This document shows, one piece after another, positions 1 to 7,641 of a stretch of 64,000 nt of DNA. The position numbers were made by a program, and so were the translations under genes. The stretch is from Arthrobacter hankyongi (GTDB lineage: Bacteria; Actinomycetota; Actinomycetes; Actinomycetales; Micrococcaceae). Numbering within the stretch: position 1 is the stretch's first letter; each line of letters opens with the position of its first letter. The notes beneath the pieces are model-generated. The model did not search any database, had not been told where the DNA came from, and was given only the letters and a program-made list of their open reading frames with translations. Where the stretch lies: positions 496,001-560,000 of the forward strand of contig NZ_JAKLTQ010000001.1 in the NCBI RefSeq assembly GCF_022012395.1, read 5' to 3'.

Positions 1-200
1 GCCGACGCCTTGTCCTGGTTGTTGAACAGCTGGCCGGCGAAGAACGGGGCGAAGGTCGCGTAGACCGCCCAGTCGTACCATTCGACGGCGTTGCCCATGC
101 CGGTGCCGATGATGGTCCGGCGCTGGCTGACCGGCGGGGCCTGCGGTGCGTGTTTGGCCGGGTGTCCGGGATGGACCGAGGCTTCGGGTTTGGTCTTCAT
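1..200 (-). CDS. MFS transporter, metabolite:H+ symporter type (5' part only)
   Basis: The first 66 codons of a major facilitator transporter that runs off the left edge. After a hydrophilic Pro/His-rich N-terminus the first membrane helix carries GTGMGNAVEWYDWAVYA, the usual signature of MHS-family members (shikimate, alpha-ketoglutarate and proline/betaine carriers). The ATG at 200 has an AGGAG ribosome site. It starts 35 bases after the stop of the M20 amidohydrolase on the same strand, so the two are probably cotranscribed and the carrier may import the amidohydrolase substrate or a related compound. The substrate cannot be read from this fragment. Confidence 0.85.
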   Translation of the reverse strand, partial: MKTKPEASVHPGHPAKHAPQAPPVSQRRTIIGTGMGNAVEWYDWAVYATFAPFFAGQLFNNQDKAS

Positions 201-235
201 CGGGTAGCTCCTGGGGCGAATGGGGGTCGGCAGGT

Positions 236-1456
236 TCAGCCGGCGGCCAGCTCGGCGATGCGGGTCAGGGCCAGCTGGGTGTAGAGGGCGGTGCCGTCGG
301 CCAGGACGTTGTCGTCGAAGGTGGCGAACGGCGAGTGGTTGAATGGCGCGGTCCGGTAGTCGGCCGCCGGATCCGTTGCGGAAAGGCAGATAAAGCTGCC
401 GGGCACCGCGTCAAGGATCCGGGAGAAATCCTCGGATCCGCTCAGCGGCCGGGCCATGCGGACGTACCGGTGGCCGCCAAAGAGTTCGGTGATGATCCGT
501 TCCGCCTTCTCCGTCTCCGCCGCGTCGGTCACGGTCAGCGGATACTCGGCCTGGTAGTCGACCGTGACCTTCAGTCCGTGGGCGGCGGCGATGCCTTCGA
601 GCAGCCGCGGCACGGCCAGCATCATCTTGTCCCGGTTGGCTTCGGAGAAGGTGCGCACCGTGGCCTCGAACCGGGCAGAGTCCGGGATGATGTTGCGCTT
701 GGTGCCGGCCTGGAGCAGGCCCACGGTCAGCACCACCGGATCGAACATGTTGAACTGGCGGGTGATCATCACCTGCAGCGCGGTGACCATTTCGGCGGCG
801 GTCGTGACCGGGTCCTGGGCCGAGTGCGGCGCGGAGCCGTGTCCGCCGGCCCCGTGCACGGTGACGAACAGGCCGTCCGAGGCGGACATCAGGATGTCCG
901 GCTTGGTGAAGAACCGGGCGTTCGGCTCCAGTCCGGACATGACGTGCAGGGCGTAGGCGGCGTCCGGACGCCGGCCCGCGGCCTGCAGCACGCCCTCGCG
1001 CAGCATCACGCCGGCGCCGTCGCACCCCTCCTCGCCGGGCTGGAACATCAGGACGACGTCGCCGGCCAGCTGGTGCCGGCGCTCGGCCAGCAGCGTGGCG
1101 GCCCCGGCAAGCATCGCGGTGTGCAGGTCGTGGCCGCAGGCATCATGCATGGCCCCATCAATCCGGGAACTGTAGGGGACGCCGGTGGCTTCCTGGACCG
1201 GCAGGCCGTCCATGTCCCCGCGCAGCAGCACCACCGGTCTGTCAGCGGCATTGCCGGCGGCGGTGCCGCGCAGCACCGCCGTGACCGAGGTGGTCTCCCG
1301 GCCAAGGATGATCTCGTACGGCAGCCCGTCCAGCGCCTCGAGGACCTTTTCCTGCGTGCGCGGCAGCACCAGCCCGATCTCCGGCTCCTGATGCAGCCGG
1401 TGGCGCAGCCGGACGATGTCGTCCTGGAGTTCGTGCGCATCGGCAATAACCGTCAT
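236..1456 (-). CDS. M20 family metallopeptidase / amidohydrolase (hippurate hydrolase-like)
   Basis: 406 aa, normal length for the M20D group (hippurate hydrolase, N-acyl-amino-acid amidohydrolase, IAA-amino-acid hydrolase), cytosolic enzymes that hydrolyse an amide bond with two metal ions. Visible motifs: DACGHDLHTAML, which supplies the metal-binding Cys and His, and FQPGEEGCDGA with the catalytic Glu pair; a bacterial dimerization domain follows. I chose the ATG at 1456 because CAGGAG lies 8 bases upstream; an in-frame upstream start has no such site. It is divergent from an Lrp/AsnC regulator, which probably controls it and the following transporter. The acyl or aryl group removed is unknown. 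Confidence 0.88.
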   Translation of the reverse strand: MTVIADAHELQDDIVRLRHRLHQEPEIGLVLPRTQEKVLEALDGLPYEIILGRETTSVTAVLRGTAAGNAADRPVVLLRGDMDGLPVQEATGVPYSSRIDGAMHDACGHDLHTAMLAGAATLLAERRHQLAGDVVLMFQPGEEGCDGAGVMLREGVLQAAGRRPDAAYALHVMSGLEPNARFFTKPDILMSASDGLFVTVHGAGGHGSAPHSAQDPVTTAAEMVTALQVMITRQFNMFDPVVLTVGLLQAGTKRNIIPDSARFEATVRTFSEANRDKMMLAVPRLLEGIAAAHGLKVTVDYQAEYPLTVTDAAETEKAERIITELFGGHRYVRMARPLSGSEDFSRILDAVPGSFICLSATDPAADYRTAPFNHSPFATFDDNVLADGTALYTQLALTRIAELAAG

Positions 1457-1541
1457 GGGCTGGCTCCTGGGGAAAAGCGGTCCAGACAATTATTGAGTGA
1501 CCTGACTCACATTCGACTAAAATCCAGAAAAGAAACAACTA

Positions 1542-2600
1542 ATGGATCGGAAACCGAAAAACCGATCAGGGATGGTCATGGATCTCACCGACGACGACCG
1601 CGCGCTGGTCAACGTCCTGCAGTTGGCGCCGCGGATCAGCTGGCAGGATGCCGGCGACGTGCTGGAGCGGCATCCGACCACCCTGGCCGCCCGCTGGGAC
1701 CGGCTCCGGGCCACCGGCGTGGCCTGGGTGACCGCGCACCTGCTTGGCGACCCGGCGAAGATGACCCTGAGCTTCGTGGATGTGGACTGCGAACTGCGCG
1801 GCCGGGACGCCGTGGAGGCGGCCCTGTGCACCATCCCCGAGGTGGTCTCGGTGGAGGAATCGGCACGGAACCGCGACCTGGTCCTCACCGTGGTGACTCC
1901 GGGCTGGGAGGAGTTGACCCGGGGAATCCTGCCCCGGTTCGCCCGGATCCCGGGCATCATCAAGTACCAGAGCGCCATGTGCACGGCCCTGCACGCCGGA
2001 GCCGACAGCTGGAACCTCGAGGCGCTCAGCGCGCCGCAGCGCGCACGGCTGCGCGGCGTCGCGGGACAGCGGCCTGCCGGCTATACCGGGCCACCGCCGG
2101 CGTCCTACTGGCCGATCGTCCAGGCCCTGAGCCGCAACGGACGGGCGACGGCGGCGGAGATCGCCGCGGCCACGGGGCTGCATCCGGCCACCGCCCGCCG
2201 GCAACTGAACCGCGTGCTGGCCGGCGGCACCCTTGCCTTCCGCTGCGAAGTGGCCCAGGACTACAGCGGCTATCCGGTCAGCTGCCAGTGGTTCGCCAGC
2301 CTGCCGCCGGACGAGCGGGACCGCGCGGTCGAGGTGCTGCGCGGCTTCCGGAGCCTGCGGCTCTGCGCCTCGACCACGGGCACCAGCAACTTCACCTTCA
2401 TCATGTGGATGCGCACCGCGGCGGAGGTGCTGGAAATCGAGGACCGCTTCCTCGCAGCGGTCCCCCGCGCACGGATCATCGAAAGCTCGCTCACGGTGAA
2501 ATTCCTCAAGCGCGTGGGCTGGATGCTGAACCCGGATACGACGGCGACCGGCGAAGTGGTCGTGCCGGCCCCGCCCACGGAAGAAGCCGCGTCCCTTTGA
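1542..2600 (+). CDS. Lrp/AsnC family transcriptional regulator, two-module form
   Basis: 352 aa, about twice a classic Lrp. It starts with a helix-turn-helix (LTDDDRALVNVLQLAPRIS onwards), continues with an AsnC-type ligand domain, then repeats the pattern: a second HTH near residue 185 (ATAAEIAAATGLHPATARR) and a second ligand domain. This double HTH-AsnC layout is common in actinobacteria, often beside amino acid or acyl-amino-acid catabolic genes. It is divergent from the M20 amidohydrolase/MFS pair and is the likely regulator of that pair. The start could also be the ATG at 1572, since neither has a strong ribosome site. The stop codon lies inside the terminator hairpin. Confidence 0.85.
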   Translation: MDRKPKNRSGMVMDLTDDDRALVNVLQLAPRISWQDAGDVLERHPTTLAARWDRLRATGVAWVTAHLLGDPAKMTLSFVDVDCELRGRDAVEAALCTIPEVVSVEESARNRDLVLTVVTPGWEELTRGILPRFARIPGIIKYQSAMCTALHAGADSWNLEALSAPQRARLRGVAGQRPAGYTGPPPASYWPIVQALSRNGRATAAEIAAATGLHPATARRQLNRVLAGGTLAFRCEVAQDYSGYPVSCQWFASLPPDERDRAVEVLRGFRSLRLCASTTGTSNFTFIMWMRTAAEVLEIEDRFLAAVPRARIIESSLTVKFLKRVGWMLNPDTTATGEVVVPAPPTEEAASL

Positions 2601-2622
2601 CTGCCCAAAGGGACGCGGCTTC
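2583..2622. terminator. Bidirectional terminator hairpin
   Basis: A perfect 16-bp inverted repeat (arms 2583-2598 and 2607-2622, 8-base loop) lies between the convergent ends of the Lrp-type regulator and the CitMHS gene. The left arm contains the last codons of the regulator. Confidence 0.8.
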
Positions 2623-2640
2623 ATCAGCCCAAGCGGAGGG

Positions 2641-4116
2641 TCAGCCCCAGGGGATCGCCCCGAGCAGGACGCCGACCACGAGCATTACCAGCGCGACGAC
2701 GGCGGAGCGCCACAGCACCTTCTTGTGGTGGTCACCCAGTTCCACGTTGGCCAGCGAGACCAGCAGCAGGATCGCCGGCACCAGCGGGCTCTGCATGTGC
2801 ACCGGCTGGCCGGTGATGGAGGCCCGGGCCATTTCCGCCGGGTCGATGCCGAAGTGGGCGGCGGTTTCGCTCAGCACCGGCAGGACGCCGAAGTAGAACG
2901 CATCGTTGCTCATGAAGAAGGTCATCGGAATGCTCAGCAGGCCGGTAATCACCGCCATGAACGGGCCCAACGATTCGGGAATGATTCCGACCAGCCACTT
3001 GGACATCGCGTCCACCATGCCCGTGCCGTTGAGCACGCCGGTGAGGACGCCGGCGGCCATCACCATCGAGACCACCGCCACGACGCTCTTGCCATGGGCC
3101 ACCAGCTGGGCGGCCTGGTCCTTCACGTGCGGGAAGTTGACCACCAGGGCCAGGGCCGCGCCGATCATGAACACGAACGCCAGCGGAATGATGTCCAGCA
3201 CCAGCACTGTCATGACGGCGACAGTCAGGGCCAGGTTGAACCAGAACAGCTTCGGCCGCAGGGTCGGGCGGTCCGGGTCCAGCGCGGAACCGGCCATACC
3301 CGGGGCGGCATCGCCCCCTGCCGCCGGGGCATCCAACACTGCGACGGAGCCGGAACCGCCGGCGCGGGAGCCTGCGCTGGTCGAGCCGTTGCCCGCGGCA
3401 CGGCGGCCGCCGGCCGCTGCTACGCTGCCGCCCCCGGCCAGGACGGTGCCGCCGTCGACCGCGACAGCGTTGCTGCCGGCGGCCCAGAACTCCGGCTTGG
3501 CGCCGGCCAGGCGCTTGCGCTCGCGCAGGCCCAGGGTCCAGGCGAAGACCAACACGACCAGCATGCCGGCCAGCAGCGACGGGATCATCGGGACAAAGAC
3601 ATCCGACGGCGAAACCTTCAGAGCCGCGGCGGCGCGGGCGGTGGGCCCGCCCCACGGCACGATGTTCATGGTGCCGTTGGCCAGGCCGGCCACGCAGGTG
3701 AGCACCACCGGGCTCAGGCCCAGGCGCAGGTAGATCGGCAGCATCGCCGCGGTGGTGAGAATGAAGGTGGTCGAGCCATCCCCGTCCAGCGAGACGACGG
3801 CGGCCAGCAGTGCGGTGCCCAGGACCACCTTCGCCGGGTCGTTGCCCAGGGTGCGCAGGATGAAGCGCACCAGCGGGTCGAACAGGCCGACGTCGATCAT
3901 CAGGCCGAAGAAGATGATCGCGAACATCAGCAGCGCCGCGGTCGAGGTCAGGGACTTCATCGAGTCCAGGACCATGTCGCCCAGCCCGAGGCCGGCTCCG
4001 GCGAACAGGCCGAAGATGGTGGGCACCAGGATCAGTGCCAGCACCGGCGTGAGCTTCTTGGTCATGATCAGCGCCATAAAGACCGCGATCATCGCAAATC
4101 CGAGGAGAACCAGCAC
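2641..4116 (-). CDS. CitMHS family citrate-metal:proton symporter
   Basis: 491 aa membrane carrier of the CitMHS family, which brings in citrate complexed with Mg2+ or Ca2+ with protons. The N-terminus LVLLGFAMIAVFMALIM followed by a Lys-rich turn is typical. Other helices carry DGDGSTTFILTTAAMLPI and the conserved DAFYFGVLPVL near the end. Between the two helical bundles, roughly residues 210-290, lies a long Gly/Ala/Ser-rich loop that most homologues have in shorter form. Two adjacent GTG codons can start it; the second (4116) is 5 bases from AAGGAG and is preferred. The divergent sensor kinase/regulator pair points to induction by external citrate or a similar di- or tricarboxylate. Confidence 0.9.
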   Translation of the reverse strand: MLVLLGFAMIAVFMALIMTKKLTPVLALILVPTIFGLFAGAGLGLGDMVLDSMKSLTSTAALLMFAIIFFGLMIDVGLFDPLVRFILRTLGNDPAKVVLGTALLAAVVSLDGDGSTTFILTTAAMLPIYLRLGLSPVVLTCVAGLANGTMNIVPWGGPTARAAAALKVSPSDVFVPMIPSLLAGMLVVLVFAWTLGLRERKRLAGAKPEFWAAGSNAVAVDGGTVLAGGGSVAAAGGRRAAGNGSTSAGSRAGGSGSVAVLDAPAAGGDAAPGMAGSALDPDRPTLRPKLFWFNLALTVAVMTVLVLDIIPLAFVFMIGAALALVVNFPHVKDQAAQLVAHGKSVVAVVSMVMAAGVLTGVLNGTGMVDAMSKWLVGIIPESLGPFMAVITGLLSIPMTFFMSNDAFYFGVLPVLSETAAHFGIDPAEMARASITGQPVHMQSPLVPAILLLVSLANVELGDHHKKVLWRSAVVALVMLVVGVLLGAIPWG

Positions 4117-4167
4117 CACGGCTCCTTAATTTCTCTAGAATCATCCAGGCTGGCCTTGTGACCGGCA

Positions 4168-4251
4168 CTACAGACTGTAGGGTGGCGCAAGTCACGTCTG
4201 GCGGTTTCGCCCGGTTGAAGTGCATACTGCTTATTGCGCACCTTTTGCGCA
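4168..4251. promoter_or_regulatory. Divergent control region of the citrate carrier and its two-component system
   Basis: Two elements stand out. A perfect palindrome CTACAGACTGTAG lies at 4168-4180, nearer the carrier gene. TTGCGCA occurs twice in direct orientation, at 4234-4240 and 4245-4251, 11 bases apart, about one helical turn, just ahead of the kinase gene. Phased direct repeats are a common binding mode for response regulators. Assignment to the CitB-type protein is an inference. Confidence 0.45.
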
Positions 4252-4282
4252 TTTAGCTCACCCCCCGATCCTCTGGAGCACC

Positions 4283-6124
4283 ATGGACCCCACCGGCCGA
4301 CGGCCGGCCCGCCTGGGATTTTCGGCGCGGATGCTGCTCCTCCAGCTGGCGGCCATGTCGCTGGTGGTGCTGCTGTGCGCCGCCGTCTTCGGCTGGCTGA
4401 CCTACCAGCGCCTCGGCGAGGGCGCCGAAGCCCGGGCGCTGGCCGTGGCCCGTTCCGTGGCTGCCTCCTCCGATGTGCGCAGCGAAGTGGCCGCCTTGGC
4501 CAGCGCCGGACCCGACAGGCTCTCCCGCACGGCCCTGTCCGGCGGCCCGCTGCAGCCGCTGGCGGAGGACGTCCGGGCCCGTACCGGCGCGCTGTTCGTG
4601 GTCATCACCGACGACGCCGGCCTGCGCCTGGCCCACCCCAACCCGGCGCTGCTGGGGCAGCGGGTGAGCACCGATCCGTCCGAGGCCCTGGCCGGACGCG
4701 AAGTCACCACGCAGGAACAAGGCACGCTGGGACATTCGGCCCGGGCCAAGGTGCCGGTCTACGCACCCGGCATCCCCGGCCGGATCGCCGGCGAGGTCAG
4801 CGTGGGCTTCTCCAGCCAGGACGTGCTCGAAAGCCTGGGCGGGAACATCCTGCCGGTGGCGGTGACCGCGGCCGGCGCGCTGGGCCTGGGTGCGCTCGCC
4901 GCGTGGTTCCTCGGCCGGCGGCTGAAGCGGCTGACGCTGGACCTGGAGCCGGAGGAGATAGCCGCCCTGGTCCAGGACCAGGAGGCCGTGCTGCGCGGAG
5001 TGGACGACGGCGTGGTCGGTATATCCGCGGACGGGCGGATCACCGTCTTCAACCGCAAGGCCAAGCAGCTGCTGGGCCTGGACATCGCCGCGGACCTGGT
5101 GGGGCTGCCGTTGGAACAGGCCGGGCTGCCGCCGGCCGCCGGAACACTGCTGGCCGAGGCTGCCCCGGAATCGGCGCCGCTGGAACTGGTGGCAGGCCAG
5201 CGCGTGCTGATCCTCACCGCCCGCGCCGTCCAGTCCAGCCGCACCCCAGGCCGGCGCGGCTACCGTCCGGACGCCGCCACTGCAGCGGCCCCCGAGCTGG
5301 GCTGGGTGCTGATGCTGCGCGACCGCACCGAACTGCAGTCGCTGACCCGCCAACTGGACGCCGTCGGGGCGATGAGCACCGCGCTGCGGGCGCAGCGGCA
5401 CGAATTCGCCAATCGGCTGCACACCATCTCCGGGCTGCTGGGCCTGGGCGAGCACGAACAGGCCTGGCGCTACCTGGGCGAGATCATGGCCGCCGGCCCG
5501 CTGAAGTACCCGGTGGAACAGGCGGAGCTGCTCAGCGACACGTACCTGCAGGCCTTCATCGGCGCCAAGGGGGTGGAGGCAGCCGAGCGCGGGGTCAGCC
5601 TGCGGATCGGTCCCGAGACCTTGGTCCGCGGACAGGTCTCGGACCCGCAGGATGTCACCACCGTGATCGGCAACCTGATCGACAACGCGGTGCGGGCGGC
5701 GGTGCAGGGCAGCAATCCGGACCGTTGGGTGGAGATCGAGCTGTTGGACGAGCCGGGAACCGGCACCTTGCATCTGGTGGTCGCCGATTCCGGCGACGGC
5801 ATCCGGCCCGGTCCTGCGGGGGACCCCACCGGCCGCGACGACGTCGAGCAATTGTTCGCCGAAGGCTTTTCGACAGCCCAGGCCGTGCGGCCGGACGGTC
5901 CGCAGTCCCTGGCGTCGGCCGGAATCCCGGCGCAGTCCCTGCCGGACATCCATGGCCAGGGCTTCGGCCTGCCGCTGAGCCGGCAGCTGGCCCGGCGGCG
6001 CGGCGGGGATGTCTGGGTGGCCGGCTGCGGCCGCCCGGGCGGACCCGGCGCAGTGTTCTGTGCGAAACTGCCCGGGACCGTGGCACCGGCGGCCGGTGCC
6101 AGAGAGGAGGAAAACCAACGATGA
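4283..6124 (+). CDS. CitA/DctB-type sensor histidine kinase
   Basis: 613 aa membrane kinase. An N-terminal helix (residues about 14-38) and a second near 190-215 flank an extracytoplasmic single-Cache domain of the kind that binds citrate, malate or other di/tricarboxylates. A cytoplasmic PAS domain follows (about 230-330), then the H-box LRAQRHEFANRLHTISGL with the phospho-accepting His373, and an HATPase domain with N-box NLIDNAVRA, G1 DSGDGI and G2 GQGFGLPLS. The ATG at 4283 follows CTGGAG; an upstream ATG at 4220 lacks a ribosome site. The stop overlaps the regulator start (ATGA), so the two are translationally coupled. It should sense the substrate of the divergent CitMHS carrier. Confidence 0.9.
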   Translation: MDPTGRRPARLGFSARMLLLQLAAMSLVVLLCAAVFGWLTYQRLGEGAEARALAVARSVAASSDVRSEVAALASAGPDRLSRTALSGGPLQPLAEDVRARTGALFVVITDDAGLRLAHPNPALLGQRVSTDPSEALAGREVTTQEQGTLGHSARAKVPVYAPGIPGRIAGEVSVGFSSQDVLESLGGNILPVAVTAAGALGLGALAAWFLGRRLKRLTLDLEPEEIAALVQDQEAVLRGVDDGVVGISADGRITVFNRKAKQLLGLDIAADLVGLPLEQAGLPPAAGTLLAEAAPESAPLELVAGQRVLILTARAVQSSRTPGRRGYRPDAATAAAPELGWVLMLRDRTELQSLTRQLDAVGAMSTALRAQRHEFANRLHTISGLLGLGEHEQAWRYLGEIMAAGPLKYPVEQAELLSDTYLQAFIGAKGVEAAERGVSLRIGPETLVRGQVSDPQDVTTVIGNLIDNAVRAAVQGSNPDRWVEIELLDEPGTGTLHLVVADSGDGIRPGPAGDPTGRDDVEQLFAEGFSTAQAVRPDGPQSLASAGIPAQSLPDIHGQGFGLPLSRQLARRRGGDVWVAGCGRPGGPGAVFCAKLPGTVAPAAGAREEENQR

Positions 6125-6783
6125 GCGGGGAACTGCAGGTGCTCATTGTCGACGACGACTTCCATGTGGGCCGGCTGCACGCCGGCTACGTCGACGCCGT
6201 ACCCGGCTTCCGGGCGCTCCCGCCGGTAGGTTCGGCCGAGCAGGCACTGCGGGTGGTGCACGGCTCCGGCCCGGATCTGGTCCTGCTGGACGTCTACCTG
6301 CCCGACGCCCTGGGCCTGGAGCTGTTGCGCAGCCTGGACGTGGACGTGATCATGCTGACCGCGGCCGCGGACTCGGCCTCCGTCCGCAAGGCCCTGCGGC
6401 GCGGCGCCCTGGGCTACCTGATCAAGCCGTTCGACGCCGGACAGCTGGCACGGAAGCTGCGCGCCTATGCCCGCTACCGAAGGCTGCTGGCGGAGAAGCC
6501 GGTGCTGGACCAGGACACGCTGGAACGCGCCCTGCACGCCCTGCATCCGGGCGACGGCGGCGGACCGGGCCGGGCACGTTCGGCCACCGAAACCTCGGTG
6601 CTCGAGGCACTGGATCCCGGCGAGGCCCTGTCCGCCAGCGAGGTGGCCAGCCGGGTAGGCATCTCCCGCGCCACGGCCCAGCGCTACCTCTCGGCCCTGG
6701 CCGACGACGGCGCCGTCGACATCCAACTGCGCTACGGCAGCACCGGACGGCCCGAGCATCGCTACGGCAGGGCGCCGCGGTAG
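6121..6783 (+). CDS. CitB/DcuR-type response regulator
   Basis: 220 aa. The receiver domain occupies residues 1-120, with the acidic pair in LIVDDDFHVG, the phosphorylated Asp57 in LLDVYLPD, Thr in VIMLTAA and Lys102 in LGYLIKPF. The C-terminal helix-turn-helix (about 165-215, LSASEVASRVGISRATAQRYL) is of the type found in CitB/DpiA/DctR regulators. It overlaps the kinase gene by four bases. The divergent CitMHS gene is the obvious target; the direct TTGCGCA repeats upstream of the kinase are a candidate site. Confidence 0.9.
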   Translation: MSGELQVLIVDDDFHVGRLHAGYVDAVPGFRALPPVGSAEQALRVVHGSGPDLVLLDVYLPDALGLELLRSLDVDVIMLTAAADSASVRKALRRGALGYLIKPFDAGQLARKLRAYARYRRLLAEKPVLDQDTLERALHALHPGDGGGPGRARSATETSVLEALDPGEALSASEVASRVGISRATAQRYLSALADDGAVDIQLRYGSTGRPEHRYGRAPR

Positions 6784-6916
6784 CCGCGGCACCGTTGACC
6801 GCGGGCCGGTCAGGACGTATGTATGGGAAGACCCGATCTTTTCAGCGGCGGGCGGCGCGGCTCCTGCCACACCGCTGGACGCCTGCCGATGAGCCGGCAC
6901 AGACAGGAGCAGCATA

Positions 6917-7138
6917 ATGGAATTTGCCCAGGACGACGCCGGGGATCTGGTCGTCGGCGATGTCGCCCATGTGCGCGGCAAGGCGCTGACGGTCGGGATT
7001 TCGGGAATCACCGGCGACGAGGTGCTCAGCATCGGCTGGGTGGAGACCGGCGAGACGATCAACCTCACCCTGCGCGAGGCCATCACGCTGCGGAACGAGA
7101 TCGACAAAATCATCCGGGACCGGCACACGGACCAGTAG
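6917..7138 (+). CDS. Small conserved hypothetical protein
   Basis: 73 aa, acidic, with no membrane segment or signal. AGGAG lies 7 bases before the ATG. The composition (DLVVGDVAHVRGKALTVGISG, then LREAITLRNEIDKIIRD) suggests a small beta-rich domain followed by one amphipathic helix. I recognise no family. It follows the response regulator by 133 bases and may be an independent unit. Confidence 0.6.
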   Translation: MEFAQDDAGDLVVGDVAHVRGKALTVGISGITGDEVLSIGWVETGETINLTLREAITLRNEIDKIIRDRHTDQ

Positions 7139-7162
7139 CTTTCCCTCCGGCAGGGATCCGGT

Positions 7163-7522
7163 TTAGCCCTTCGCCAGCCGCCGGCCGCGGGCCCGCTCCC
7201 GCGCGGTCGGTGCGGCGGCCTTGCTCCCCCGCAGGCGCCAGGTGCTGGTTACGCCCTGCGGGTCCGTCAGCGTCCCGGCGGACAACGCCTCGTCCACGAG
7301 CCGCCGCACCCGCAGTTCCTGCTCCGGCTCGGCGGTGAAGACCACGCGGGTGCGGGCCACGGGGCCGCGGAGCCGGGTGCGGCAATGGTGGGCGGCCAGC
7401 GGGCACGGTGGTACGTGGTCCCAGGCGCCGCAAAGTGCCAGCGTCACGGCACCGCCCGGTGCCCGCAGGTCCGCCCCGGGATCCATGGCCAGGACGGCCT
7501 CGTGGACAAAATATTCACGCAT
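7163..7522 (-). CDS. Hypothetical protein, 119 aa
   Basis: A short protein with three Cys residues (CGAWDHVPPCPLAAHHC) in the first half and an Arg/Lys/Ala-rich tail. The spacing could form a metal or nucleic-acid binding element, but I recognise no family. It converges on the small gene at 6917-7138. The ribosome site is weak. Codon use is consistent with a real gene. Confidence 0.55.
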   Translation of the reverse strand: MREYFVHEAVLAMDPGADLRAPGGAVTLALCGAWDHVPPCPLAAHHCRTRLRGPVARTRVVFTAEPEQELRVRRLVDEALSAGTLTDPQGVTSTWRLRGSKAAAPTARERARGRRLAKG

Positions 7523-7641
7523 GCCGTCATTCTTGCAGCCGACGGAGGCTTCTTGCAGAGCAGCCTGTCCGGCGCTGCGTCTGCACGCGGCGGCGGGGCC
7601 TTGGTCGACGGGCGGGTCCGGCCTGGCCGGCGGGCGGACCG

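Noticed and set aside
146-2896. A 916-codon open frame on the plus strand across the amidohydrolase and the Lrp-type gene
   Set aside because: It overlaps two well-supported genes in other frames and its residues (His/Arg/Gln/Gly-rich) are typical of a shadow frame.
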